From Corylus avellana (lineage: Eukaryota > Streptophyta > Magnoliopsida > Fagales > Betulaceae): 64,000 nucleotides of DNA. Each line of letters starts with the position of its first letter. Within the stretch, counting starts at the first letter, position 1. This document shows, in pieces, positions 33,939 to 45,203 of this stretch. A program made the position numbers and the translations under genes. The stretch lies in assembly GCF_901000735.1 (NCBI RefSeq), contig NC_081548.1:10294711-10358710 (forward strand). The letters run 5' to 3'. The notes under the pieces were generated by a model. The model saw nothing but the letters and a program-made list of their open reading frames with translations. It made no database searches and had not been told where the DNA came from.

Positions 33939-35668
33939 CACCCCCAAACTTACATATTGCTAGTTCCTTAGCAATACAAAACTTAAAACAAGAATGGAAA
34001 AACAGAAAACAAAAGATAAATCCATCTTTCGTGGGATGTACGATAGCATTTAGCATATGCAACAAGCCTTTTAAACCCCTAGGAATTCTCTAGTGGACGA
34101 GTGAAGTCTCGTGAGGGTTTTCCAGAGATGTTACCCACAAACATCATGCACAGTTCATGTTATTTCAAAAATTAAAGCATCACTTCAAGATTATGATTTT
34201 CATTCATAAGCAAGCTTAAAAAGATGAACTCCATCTTCACAATGAATTGGAATCTCAAAATTCAATTACTTACAAAGGATATGCTAAATCATCACAAGTT
34301 TGAAATTTGTGTATAGTGGATTAGTGCAAAATTATGAGGCTTCCAAATCTTTCCAATATGTAATGTCTCCTTATCTCAGAATTCATTGAAATTCCTATTA
34401 GGATGACATAATGGCATATTTCTCTTTTTTTTTTTTTTTTTGGTCAGGTTGTGCAATGTTGGTTCCCTTAAGCTTTCTAAATGACCCTTGTAGCGAGTGT
34501 TAAGTCAATGACTCCCAAACCAAGTGGTTTTAGGGCATTAGGTGTAGAGACACCCCTAAGGACCTACTAACTCGAGTCAAAAAGGCTACAAAACCAACTA
34601 ACTATGACATTGAGCAAATCAACAATTTTTCTCCTTTTGACGTGAACACTCAATGCTTTGAGGCAAGAGGCCCAGTTACTCAGTGAAAAGTTTATCAATG
34701 ATCATATTTTTCTTCTTCTTCTTTTTTTTTTTTTTCCATCACTACTGTATATGCCATAGTGTCATCTAATAAGTCATCAAATTTCATCCAAGATGCAAAA
34801 ACACATATCATACCTCATGTCATACCTCACAAATTATGTGCTAATGTGCTTGTGTGATTAGATCAAACATGTGATTTTTCAACTATCCTCAACAAATAGT
34901 CAAACTAACAGATTCACTCATCAGATCATGTGTTCAAAACTTTAAGCTCATTGATGAATTCAAGCCACAATTCTTTCTAGATCAACTTAAAATTTTAGAG
35001 CAAACAAGAACATGCATAAACTTTTTTTATTTTTATTTTTATTTACTTCATTTTTTTTTTCAAATAAACAAACAACACACAAAACAAATAACTTGAAATT
35101 GGGACAAAGTGTGCAAACAATCATGTGTGCCCATACCCCCAAACTTAAATGACACATTGTCCCCAATGTGTGTATAATATGGAAAGAATTACCCGGGAGA
35201 TGGACGAACTGTTTGAAGTAGCATGGCTTATTGCATACCCCTAAACTTGAATTGAAGCACACTTGTCTCTGCAAAATAATAAAACACACAAACAAGTAAA
35301 AAGAAACAAAACTAAAGATGAATGAAAAGATTACTTAAAAGACATCAAACAAAACAAAATAAAAAGATAACTATGGGATGCTGCCCAAGTGCGCTCGATC
35401 GCACGCATGGTGCGTTTGATCGCACTAACAGAATGTGATGAAACCACAAGTGAAGACCTGCGCTCGATCGCACGCAAGTTACGATCGATCGCAGTAACAG
35501 AATGTAAAAACATGACAAAAGACTTGAAACACTAAATCACCAAAGGAAAATAAAACACAAAGGAAAACAAAAACAGAATATAAGTCAAACAACAAAACAA
35601 AGGATAGGCTATGGGGTGCCTCCCATGAGCGCTAAGTTTTACGTCTTCAGCCAGACAGTGGTCCCCGC
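33939..35668 (-). other. 3' non-coding region of element F
   Basis: Polypurine complement CACCCCCAAACTTAC at the LTR (33939-33953), with further copies at 35134 and 35234. An extra CG-rich cluster lies at 35390-35490, between ORF3 and the polypurine copies. The CCCCATAG / GCCAGAC block follows the ORF3 stop at 35608-35655. Confidence 0.75.
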
Positions 35669-36793
35669 TCAATGCTGTCCAGAAGTAGATGCTCCAGATG
35701 GCGGTGGCAAACGGCTTAGGATGGATTGCATCAATTCTTCCAAGGCAGCTAATCGTTGATCCTTCAATGCCTTATCTTCCCGAGCCTCCTTTCTTTGATT
35801 AGCCAGCTCTCTCCGAAGGCCCGCCATTTCTTCACTAAGGGAGCGGTATTGGACGGCTTGAAAGACAAACAGGGCCTCCTCCTCTTCTGCTGCTACCAAC
35901 TCAGCTGCCGGTTCATCTTTTGCCATTGGCTTGGCCTCATCCACCTCTTCACCAGCTTCCGGTACTGGAGGTGCCTGGGGCATATGGGGATAGCTCTTGT
36001 TCCTTTGGCGAATGCCGAATATGGGAGTGGTGGTGACTCGCTCATCAGTTGTGGTGCCCTTGATGCCCTTTTTTCGAAGAATATATGTGATGATATATAG
36101 GAAAGGCAACCTCCATGAATGAGTGGACTCCGCTCCCCCAATGTGCACTCCATTCCAAAATTTATGTATTTGGTTCCAAATAATGTCGGGAATGGAGTAC
36201 CAAGCATCTTTGTGGAAGGCGTAGAGGGTTTGAAGAAATTGATTACGCCTTTGAGTTTTGTGTCCCAAGGGGAAGGTATTGCGATGCAAAACGGAGTCCA
36301 CAAACCACAACCTTCGAGGTAGCTTGGACCGGCTTCCGGCATTATGGTGGGCATCCGCATAGTGCCCTTGGCACATATCTTCAATGATTTCCGCCACATA
36401 GTATCGGGGCGGTTGCTCGGCAAGATGTGCAGCTTCTAGAGGATGCTCATCATTGCATTGAAGGGCGGTAGCAATGTCTGCCCTAGTCACATCAATAACT
36501 TGGCCTTGCAAATTTGAGGAGAGAGCAGCCAAGTTGTCACAGTCATAGGAAAGTTTGGCATAAAATTCAATGACCAACTTCCGGTAGGCGGTGAAGGTGA
36601 CCGATTTGAAGAGCTTCTTGAGTCCTCTTCGCTTAAACTCGGCGACCGCCCATTGAGTCGCCTCATGGTTTTGAAAGTCTTTGCGAATGGCAAAGGTAGT
36701 CTCAAACAGCAGTTCCCGCTCCTCAAAAGTGGGCGGGGGAGAAATAGCTTGGGCCTCGGACCCCCTAGAAGATGAAGCACGAGTTCTAAGCAT
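35669..36793 (-). CDS. ORF3, env-position protein of unknown function (element F), intact
   Basis: A 374-residue open frame starting at MLRTRASSS (36793), the start conserved in E and G; an upstream in-frame Met at 36910 exists but lies in sequence that is untranslated in the relatives. N-terminal PPPTFEERELLFETTFAIRKDFQ, a central domain with RGLKKLFKSVTFTAYRKLVIEFYAKL, PRYYVAEIIEDMCQG and SIPDIIWNQIHKFWNGVHIGG, an acidic linker around residues 270-315, and a C-terminal coiled coil (SLSEEMAGLRRELANQRKEA, LAALEELMQSIL) ending PSGASTSGQH. No membrane segment is seen. A 3' splice site lies 91 nt upstream (36885-36886). It is the only long intact gene of E, F or G, notable because F's gag is full of stops. 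Confidence 0.8.
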   Translation of the reverse strand: MLRTRASSSRGSEAQAISPPPTFEERELLFETTFAIRKDFQNHEATQWAVAEFKRRGLKKLFKSVTFTAYRKLVIEFYAKLSYDCDNLAALSSNLQGQVIDVTRADIATALQCNDEHPLEAAHLAEQPPRYYVAEIIEDMCQGHYADAHHNAGSRSKLPRRLWFVDSVLHRNTFPLGHKTQRRNQFLQTLYAFHKDAWYSIPDIIWNQIHKFWNGVHIGGAESTHSWRLPFLYIITYILRKKGIKGTTTDERVTTTPIFGIRQRNKSYPHMPQAPPVPEAGEEVDEAKPMAKDEPAAELVAAEEEEALFVFQAVQYRSLSEEMAGLRRELANQRKEAREDKALKDQRLAALEELMQSILSRLPPPSGASTSGQH

Positions 36794-37625
36794 GTTGAGC
36801 TTAACTGGGGACTTTCGTCGAACAGGTGGTGCGCACTTCTGATGACCACAGTAGCACAATATAGCAAAAGTTGCCCAAAACTCCCTGCAAAGATAAGAAA
36901 AACCCAACACAGAGGCAATGTGGGTGGATGAACACCCACAGTTGCAAGAAAATAAGAAATAATTGGAGGTTGGGTGAGTGTTCAGAGATGGGGGGTTAAT
37001 GGGGATGGTGTAGGGGTTGTGGGCTAATGTGGTGGAAAATTTGATGGTATAGTGGCCGGAGAGGTGACTTGTGTGGGGGTTGTGTGGTTGAATTGGTGAA
37101 AAATAGGAGAAAAATGGGAGAAGTAAGAGTGTGCCGGAGGTGAGTGTGGGGAGAACCTGTACGGCACCGGGAGGAAGAATTGTGGGGTAAGGGGGAAAAG
37201 TGACCTAAAATAGGTCACGTGCCCTGCTGTTCGAGTGCGCTCGATCGCATTCGGCCAGAGGTGTGCGTGTGTGGGTCATGTGTGCTCGATCGCACCTAAG
37301 GTGCGTTCAATCGCACTGACAGAAAGTGTCAAGCCACCCTTCGGTTACTGTGCTCGGTCGCATACTTGTTGCGATCGATCGTAGTAATAGAATGTCAAAA
37401 TTTATTTATTTATTTAAAAACAAAGCAAAAGAAAAAATAAAATCATGGTCAGTAATGAAACGAAACACAAGGAATAATTGAGACATATGTAAAGTAAATA
37501 AAGTAACATGAAGAAAACAAGAGGGAAATTGTTACCACCTTCAGTAGCCTTAGTACCACTGTTTTGAGTAGATGCACTTGAGGTTCTGGACAGCTCAAAT
37601 GCGTCTACTTGTGACTGTAATGTTC
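36794..37625 (-). other. Spacer before ORF3 in element F
   Basis: Contains the splice acceptor (complement CTGCAAAG at 36885), a G-rich untranslated part (36960-37160) and the CG-rich cluster at 37226-37385. The sequence up to 37625 follows the gag-integrase joint. No coding evidence. Confidence 0.6.
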
Positions 37626-39119
37626 CTAGGGTGAATAGCTGCACCTGAGCTCTTCAGAATTTGGCTCAAGTGCCCGTGTAGGAGCAGGACCTCTAAGAAC
37701 TGTGGCTGCCTTCGGCTGTTGGTGACTCCCTGGGTTAGGTATTGTTTGAGCTAGAAATTCTCCCTGCTTCCTCTCACTCAGCTCCTTTACCATCTGACCC
37801 ATTTGCACTTCCAGTCTTTGAATGGCTTGATCAATCTTTGTGTTGAATTGCTTTTGATTAGCTGTGAAATGCTGTTGTGAAGTCACCAGGTTGTGTATCA
37901 TATTCTCCAGTTGGTTCATCCTTGACTCTTGAGTTGGTTGGCTTGCTTGTTAGGGCCCTTTCTGCTGTCCTTGATTATTACTCCAAGAGAAATTTGGATG
38001 GTTGAGCCATCCTGGATTGTAATTATTGGAGTATGGATTGTTCTTGTGGGGGTAATTGTTTTGTCCCACATAATTCACCTCTTCTTGCTCTGCAAATGGA
38101 GATAAATGACACTTCTCAGTGGTGTGATCTAGATGGGAACAATTTGAACAAACAGCACATACCTGGATTGGTGTGTCCAGTTGCAGAGGCGAGATTTTCT
38201 AAGCAGTCATGGCCTTGACAATCATGTCCAACTTCTTTTCTACAATAGCCAACTGATTGGTTGATCCCCCACCGAAGTTTACTTCATACATGCCCTTGCT
38301 TTTGATTCCTCTCCTTCCTCTTGAACAGAATTGTTGTGAATGCTCACTTAATGTTTCAAAAAGTTCCACAGGTTCCTTACTACTCTTCTCCATAAGTGTT
38401 CCTCCACAAGCTAAATCAACCATTCCTTTGTTAGTATCATCTAATCCTTCATAGAAAATTTGTACCTGCTCATCTTGAGGGATGTTGTGATGTGGGCACT
38501 TTAGAAGCAAGGAATTGAAGTGATCCCATGCCTCAAAGAACAAATCTCCGTCTTGCTGTTGGAACATTTGAAGTTCCCTTTTAAGTTGTTTTGTCTTCTA
38601 GGCTGGGAAAAACCTCTTCAGGAACTTGGTGGTCAATTCTTCCCAAGTATGGATAGAATCTGCAAGAAAGGAATTGTACTACAATTTAGCATTATCTTTC
38701 AAAGAGAAAGGGAAGAGGACTAACCTGAGTCTTTCTGGAGTTAGGCCTTGGACATGCTGCAACTTGCATAAGTCAAAGAATTCTTTAAGATACAAGTTGG
38801 GATCCTCAGTAGCTGTGTGTCTGAAGTGAGTCAATGCATTAAGGATTTGAGGAGAGATATAATAGCTGCCACCCACCTCTGGTTGATATGCTATGCATGA
38901 GGGTTGATGGAGGTTTGCTGGAACGTATGCCTACTTCATTGGTCTCCTCACCCGTGGTGGATTTGCCTCTAATGGTCTTGGTCCAATTGGATTCTCTTGC
39001 AAGTCTTCCATATCAATTTCTTCTTCTTCTTCTTTGTCTCTAGGTCGTTGTCGAATTTTCCGCTCAATTTCAGGATCGAGTGGAAGAATGGTTGAGACTT
39101 GAGATTGACGACCTTGCAT
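37626..39119 (-). pseudogene. gag: gag fused to integrase tail (element F), one frame with stops
   Basis: Reads in a single frame from MQGRQSQVSTILPLDPEIE at 39119 to the end at 37626: SYYISPQILNALTHF, LKEFFDLCKLQHVQGLTPERLRL, FQQQDGDLFFEAWDHF, VQIFYEGLDD, a zinc-knuckle region (about 38100-38160) with CSHLDHTTEKC, and the coiled coil IQRLEVQMGQMVKELSERK. Interruptions are all single stops where E or G has CAG, CAA or TGG (near 38934, 38679, 38600, 38199 and 37950), i.e. C-to-T or G-to-A changes. The end RALEPNSEELRC is the integrase tail, joined at the same place as in E. Confidence 0.85.
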
Positions 39120-39404
39120 TAACTGAATTACTTCTTCAGTTAGGCAGCTTCAGTGCTGCTGGTCAGGATGCTCCCTGGAACTGCGCTCAATCGCAGGTTG
39201 GTGCGTTCGATCGCAGTGCGCTTGATCACACTTGGCTGACGATTGATCGCAATCACAAAATGCCAATCCGCAACCTGAAACAAAAAACAGAAAAGTTAGG
39301 GAAAACGAAAAATCTTTTGGATTTTTGATAACAACTAAATTAAAAATTGAAAATTAAAATAACACAACTAAAGGAAAGTAATTTTAAACAAAAATTCACC
39401 GCAA
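39120..39404 (-). other. Leader of element F
   Basis: Between primer site and gag; holds a CG-rich cluster at 39180-39250. No coding signal. Confidence 0.6.
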
Positions 39405-39422
39405 TCCTCGGCAACGGCGCCA
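39405..39422 (-). other. Primer-binding site for tRNA-Asp (element F)
   Basis: Minus strand TGGCGCCGTTGCCGAGGA, 17 of 18 matches to the tRNA-Asp 3' complement, 6 bp from the LTR. Confidence 0.85.
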
Positions 39423-39428
39423 AAAACT

Positions 39429-40141
39429 TGTTGTTCAGAATTACCTACCTAAATTAATAGGTAAATAATTGTGTGTTTTACCCGCAAGTACACGAGGTCA
39501 ACACAGTAGTATTGTGTGCAAATACAAAATCATTCTCACGAGGATTGCTGAATCTTGCTTAAAATCAACTCCAAAAGTAAACTAAAACAAAGATTGGGTT
39601 AAGTTGATAATGATAAAAAGGTAAGGCTTTGATATCCACCGCTAATTATATTTAGCTAATATATCAATATGCCAATGTTTTGATCATGTTATGAATATCT
39701 AATATTTGTCAACCTAAGGGCATTGGTGTCTACTCCTTAAGCTATTGATTTCCCTAAGCAACGAATTAGGCATGGGTGTCTACTCTAATTCTTTTTCTTT
39801 CTTAAAGGATTTAGCATGGGTGTCTACTAAGTTGTTCTTTAAGAAAGCATAAAAACTGTGGAAATCGACAAACACATCAGGCCTAGAGCATGGGTGTCTA
39901 CTCCCAGTTCGCCATGTTGATTAACCCAAGAACCCGGTGTGGATTACTTTTGTTACTTATGTTAAACCCAGGACTCGGTCATCCAAATTGATTTAACTAA
40001 CGAGTCCATACTACATGCACATGTTGATCAGGCACACACATATGAGGAATTCATGAAACTAGGTATTAATCAAGTTAGATATCATAACAAGATCATCACA
40101 AAGGCGCCAATATTAAAATATTAAATAAACATAACTAGGGC
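39429..40141 (-). repeat. 5' LTR of element F, truncated
   Basis: Matches 32632-33344 closely, then breaks at ACTAGGGC and passes into gag of element G. About 600 bp of U3, with the promoter, are lost. Confidence 0.88.
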
Positions 40142-41348
40142 GCATAGCTACTGAGGATCCTAACTTGCATCTGAAGGAATTCTTTGACCTATGCAAGCTT
40201 CAGCACATACATGGCCTAACTCCGGAGAGACTCAGGTTAATCCTCTTTCCTTTTTCTATGAAAGATAATGCTAAATTGTGGTATAATTCTTTGCCTTCAG
40301 ATTCCATTCATACTTGGGAAGAATTAGCCACTAAGTTCCTAAAGAAGTTTTTCCCAGCTCAAAAGACAAGGCAGCTTAAAAGGGAATTTCAAATGTTCCA
40401 ACAGAGAGATGGAGATCGTTTCTTTGAGGCATGGGACCACTTCAATGCATTGCTTCTAATGTGCCCACATCACAACATCCCTCGAGATGATCACATACAA
40501 ATTTTTTATGAAGGGTTAGATGACACTAACAAACGTATGATTGATTCAGCTTGTGGAGTGCACTTATGGAAAAGAGCAGTGAGGAAGCCATGGAGCTCTT
40601 CGGAACACTAAGTGGGCACTCCCAACAATTCTGCTCCAGAGGAAGGAGAGGAGTAAAAAGTAAAGGCATGTATGAAGTGAACTTAAATGGTGGATCTCTA
40701 AATCAGATGGCTGTTGTGGAAAGAAAACTGGATATGATTGTCAAACCCATGACTGCTCAGAACATCTCACCTATTCGACAGGACACACAAATCCAGGTAT
40801 GTGCCATATGTTCTCAATTTGATCACACCACTGAGACTTGTCGTTTGTCTCCATTTGCGGATCAAGAAGAGGCAAATTATGTGGGACAAAACTATTACCC
40901 TCCTAAGAACAATGCATACTCCAACACCTACAATCCAGGGTGGTGCAACCACCCCAATTTCTCATGGAGTAACAATCGGAATGCTCTAAATCCTCAAGGG
41001 CAACAAAGGGGTCCCCAACAAGCAGTCCAACCAGTTCAGGAGCCAAAGAAGAATGACTTGGAGAGTATTGTACACCAATTTGTGATTGCACAACAATAAA
41101 CCAATGCCAAGCAGGACCAGTCCATTCAAAGGACCGAGTAAGCTATCCAAAGACTGGAAGTACAAATGGGGCAAATGGCTATGGAGCTGAGTGAGAGAAA
41201 GCTGGGAGAATTTCCATCCCAAACAATACCCAATCTAGGGGGTCGCCAGCAGCTGAAAGCAGTCACAACCCTCAGAAATGGCAAGGTCATAGGAATAGAT
41301 GAGCCAGCACAAGCATCTCCAAATGAAGCCTCAGAACATCCAAGGTAA
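40142..41348 (+). pseudogene. gag: gag, N-terminus missing (element G)
   Basis: Begins within the capsid domain (ATEDPNLHLKEFF), then GLTPERLRLILFPFSMKD, LWYNSLPSDSIHTWEEL, FFEAWDHFNALLLMCPHHNI. A 1-bp loss near 40553 shifts the frame; the second part has a zinc knuckle C-AI-C-SQFD-H-TTET-C (about 40801-40842) and IQRLEVQMGQMAMELSERK. Stops are at 41097-41099 and 41139-41141 (both where relatives have Gln). The end, LRNGKVIGIDEPAQA, leads to the protease in another frame. Confidence 0.88.
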
Positions 41349-41353
41349 GTAAA

Positions 41354-42310
41354 ATGGAGAAGGTGAATGCACCACCATTCCCTCAAAGGTTAGTAAAGCC
41401 AAAGAAAGACAAACATCTTCTTGACATTTTTGAGACCTTGAGGAAAGTAAAGATTAATATTCCTTTATTAGGTGCAATTAAACAAATTCCCTCATATGCT
41501 AAATTTTTAAAGGATTGTTGCACTCATAAAAGGAAATTCCAAGAGCAAGAGACAGTGGCTTTGACAGAGGACGTAAGTGCGGTATTGCTAAGAAAACTAC
41601 CACCAAAGCCAAAAGATCTAGGTTGTTTTACCATTCCGTGTAGGATATGAGACCATCTTTTTGAGCATGCATTGCTGGATCTGGGAGCAGGGATCAATTT
41701 GCTGCCATACGCTAGATCGGAGACACTAGGTTTCGGGGAGCTTTTGCCAACCTCTATGACCTTGCAATTGGCAGACAGAAGCATCAAAAGACCCAGAGAT
41801 ATACTTGAGGACGTCTTGGTAAAGGTAGGGGAATTTATTTTACCTGCTGATTTTATTGTATTGGATATAGAAGAATCTCCTATACCATTGCCATTACCCA
41901 TCATTTTAGGAAGACCCTTTATGAGAATTGCTGATAAAAAAATTTGTGTGAAAAAGGGTACTGTAAATATGAAGGTAAATGATGAGAAGGTAGAATTTAG
42001 AATATTTGATGCATTAAAATTACCTCAAGATGATCTGGAATGCTTTAATGTCTATATGCTTCATGGTGTTGTTGAGAAAGTATTTCAGGTCCATTATATT
42101 GAACATTGGAGGCCACCCTCACCCATAGTTTCAAAAGACAGGACATTGAGCCGGAATCTGAAGATGTCGCTGAAGACATCATTGAAACTGTGCACCTTCT
42201 TGAGGCCTCTCAAAAGCATTCAAGTAAGTACACTCCTCCCTTTGAGATCCTTGAGCCTACTAATACTACTCTTGTCCCTTCTGTTGTCCAGGCTCCAAGA
42301 TTGGAATTGA
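41354..42310 (+). pseudogene. Protease (element G) with one in-frame stop
   Basis: Typical Athila/Tat linker PPFPQRLVKPKKDK, INIPLLGAIKQIPSYAKFLKD, FTIPCRI, then TGA (41648-41650), then LLDLGAGINLLPYA (protease active site), LQLADRSIKRPRDILEDVLVKV, FIVLDIEE and PIILGRPFM. The frame passes to frame 1 near 42100, where the polymerase part begins, so one frameshift lies between protease and RT. It would cleave the polyprotein. Confidence 0.88.
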
Positions 42311-43674
42311 AGTAGTTGCCAGAACACTTGACATATGCCTAGTTAGGAGAAAACAAGACACTACCGGTCATAATTGCTGTAAATCTGAGTTGTGGGGAAG
42401 AAGAAAAGCTGTTAATAGTTATTAGAGAGCATAAAACTGCTTTGGGATGGACCATTGCTGACATCAAGGGGATAAGTCCAGCCAAGTGCATGTGTCAGAT
42501 ATTCCTTGAAGATGAAGTAAAGCCAACCAGGAATGCACAGAGAAGACTCAACCCACACATGAAGTAGGTAGTCAAGGCAGAGGTATTAAAATTGTTGGAT
42601 GTGGGCATTATCTACCCCAACTCAGACAGTAAATGGGTCAATCCAGTTCAAGTAGTTCCAAAAAAGAGTGGGAGGGTATGCATTGATTACAAAAAATTGA
42701 ACAAGGTAACAAGGAAAGACCATTTTCTCCTACCCTTCATTGATCAAATGTTAGAAAGGTTAGCTAGCCATAGCTACTATTGCTTCTTGGATGGATACAG
42801 TGGCAACAACCAGATTGCTATAGCACCTGAGGACCAAGAGAAGACCACCTTCACATGTCCTTTTGGCACATTTGCCTACAAAAGGATGCCATTTGGATTA
42901 TGCAATGCACCAGCTACCTTCCAAAGATGCATGATGAGCATTTTCTCAGATATGGTGAAAAAATTTATTGAGGTATTTATGGATGATTTTAGTGTTTTTG
43001 GATCTAGTTTCGATGAATACCTCAATCATTTGAAAAGTGTCCTCAAGAGATGTGAAGAATGCAACCTAGTGCTCAATTGGGAAAAATGCCACTTCATGGC
43101 TCAACAAGGCATTGTGTTGGGTCATTCTATTTCCAGCAAGGGCATTGAGGTAGGTAAGGCTAAGATTGACATCATCTCCAAACTTCCCCCGCCTCTGACA
43201 GTAAAGGGGGTGAGGAGTTTTCTTGGACATGCAGGGTTCTATAGAAGGTTCATCAAGGATTTCTCTAAGATCTCTAGACCCCTCTGTGCATTGCTAGGGA
43301 GGGAGGCCAAGTTTGAATGGACTGAAGAATGCATGACTGCCTTCAACACACTAAAAAAGTTGCTCACATTTGCACCAATAATGATGGCACCCGATTGGAG
43401 TCTACCATTTGAGCTCATGTGTGGTACCAGTGACTTTGCCTTGGGTGCTGTCTTGGGTCAAAGAATCAATAAGGTACCTCATGCCATTTATTATGCTTCT
43501 AGAACATTGAATGATGCTCAGCTAAATTATTCTACCACTGAGAAAGAATTATTAGCTGTCATATTTGCTTTGGAGAAGTTTAGATCATACCTAATTGGTT
43601 ATAAGGTTATTGTATTCACTGATCATGCTGCTTTGAGATATTTGTTTGCTATGAAGATGCAAAACCTAGATTGA
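42106..43674 (+). pseudogene. Reverse transcriptase and RNase H (element G)
   Basis: Frame 1 with TAG at 42313, 42340 and 42565, then open from 42592. RT: ALGWTIADIKGISPAKC, RRLNPHMK, LLDVGIIYP, VQVVPKKSG, INQM-like DQMLERL, catalytic YCFLDGYSG, FGTFAYKRMPFGLCNAPATFQRCM, catalytic FMDDF. RNase [68 protein letters not shown]. The first catalytic Asp of RNase H (usually CDAS) is Gly here (CGTS), while E of TEKE and D of FTDH are kept. A 1-bp loss near 43657 ends the frame at 43674. Confidence 0.93.
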
Positions 43675-45203
43675 TCAGATGGGTATTAATACTACAAGAG
43701 TTTGACCTTGAGATTAGAGAAAAGAAGGGTAGTGAGAATGTGGTGGCAGATCACCTATCCAGACTACTTCATGAGGAAGAAGGAGATGAGCTTCCATTGA
43801 ATGAAAATTTTTCAGATGAGCAGTTATTTGTAGTTGAGGTCCAACTTCCATGGTATGCAGATATTGCGAATTATATAACTGCCAAGGTTTTTCCTCCAGG
43901 TATGTCTAGTCATGAAAGGAAGAGGTTGATGTCTATATCTTGACAATATCATTGGGATGACCCCTATCTGTTCAAATTCTACCCTGATCAAATCATTAGA
44001 AGGTGTGTCTTAGAAGAAGAACATTTGAGCATTTTGCAGCATTGTCATCTATTTGCTTGTGGAGGACACTTTGGGGCCAAGCGAACAGCTCTTAAGGTAT
44101 TACAATCTGGTTTCTATTGGCCTATTGTGTTTAAAGATGCGTTTTTGTTTTGCAGCTTTTGTGATAGATGCTAGAGGACAGGTAACATCTCATCCAAAAA
44201 TCAAATGCCATTGAAGAATATTCTAGTGGTAGAGCTCTTCGATGTATGGGGCATTGACTTCATGGGTTCATTTCCTAACTCATATGGTTATTTATATATT
44301 CTTGTGGGTGTGGATTATGTGTCTAAATGGGTCGAGGCTGTCCCCTCAAAGACTAATGATCATAAAGTGGTTGTGAAGTTTTTGCAGGATAACATCTTTG
44401 CTAGGTTTTGGATGCCAAGAGAGATAATTAGTGATGGAGGTAGCCACTTCAACAACTACGCCTTTGCTTCTTTGATAAAGAAGTATGGCATCACACATAA
44501 GGTTGGCACTCCATACCATCCCCAGACCAGTGGTCAAGTGGAGATCAGCAATAGAGAGATCAAAGGCATCCTAGAACGGATAGTGAATCCCAGCAAGAAG
44601 GATTGGTCTCTGCGCTTGAATGATGCACTATGGGCCTATAGGATTGCCTACAAGACACCTATTGGTATGTCTCCATATCGATTGGTCTTTGGGAAAGCAT
44701 GCCATCTACCAGTAGAGTTGGAGCACAAAGCGCATTGGGCCATCAAGAAGTTCAACTTTTATATGAAACAAGCAAGTGACGAGAGGAAGCTACAACTCAA
44801 TGAATTGGAGGGATTGCGGCGTGATGCATATGAGAACACCAAGCTCTACAAAGAAAGAACCAAAGCATACCATGACAAGCAACTGGTCAGGAAGGAATTT
44901 CATGTAGGGCAAAAGGTGTTGATCTATAATTCCAGATTGAAAATTTTCCCTGGCAAGCTTAAGTCAAGATGGTTCGGACCATGTATTGTTACCCAAGTGT
45001 TTCCTCTTGGAGTTTTGGAGGTTCACAGTCCGGAAAATAATCAAACATTTAAGGTCAATGGACACAGAGTCAAGCCATATCTTGAAGTGAAATTAGTACC
45101 AAGAAATGAAGATTTGACACTCCAGTCTGTCCAATATGCAGCACCACCAAGAGCACTTGAGGCACAATCAGTAGAGTTCAAGTGCATCTCTCCAAACTCG
45201 TAG
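43657..45203 (+). pseudogene. Integrase (element G)
   Basis: After the frameshift, frame 3 reads [13 protein letters not shown] and ADHLSRL, the RNase H-integrase connector. TGA at 43941-43943. The HHCC zinc domain has HCHLFACGGHFG and CSFCDRC, followed by TAG (44172-44174, Gln in relatives). The catalytic core from 44205 is open to the end: WGIDFMGSF (D), [13 protein letters not shown] (D), [19 protein letters not shown] (E), [32 protein letters not shown]. The C-terminal part RWFGPCIV is a GPF/Y-type motif. It ends [17 protein letters not shown]; this tail is what is fused to gag in E and F. DDE residues are intact. Confidence 0.93.

Larger units (their letters stand above)
32632..40141 (-). 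mobile_element. Element F: minus-strand pol-less retrotransposon, sister of E
   Basis: 3' LTR 32632-33938, polypurine tract, 3' non-coding region, ORF3, spacer, gag, leader, primer site (39405-39422) and a 5' LTR cut at 40141, where element G's gag begins. Gene content is as in E, with no polymerase. It is inserted in an LTR of its own family. Confidence 0.9.

Noticed and set aside
36487..36939. Overlapping minus-strand frame of 150 codons
   Set aside because: Shadow of the ORF3 start in another frame; not matched in E or G.
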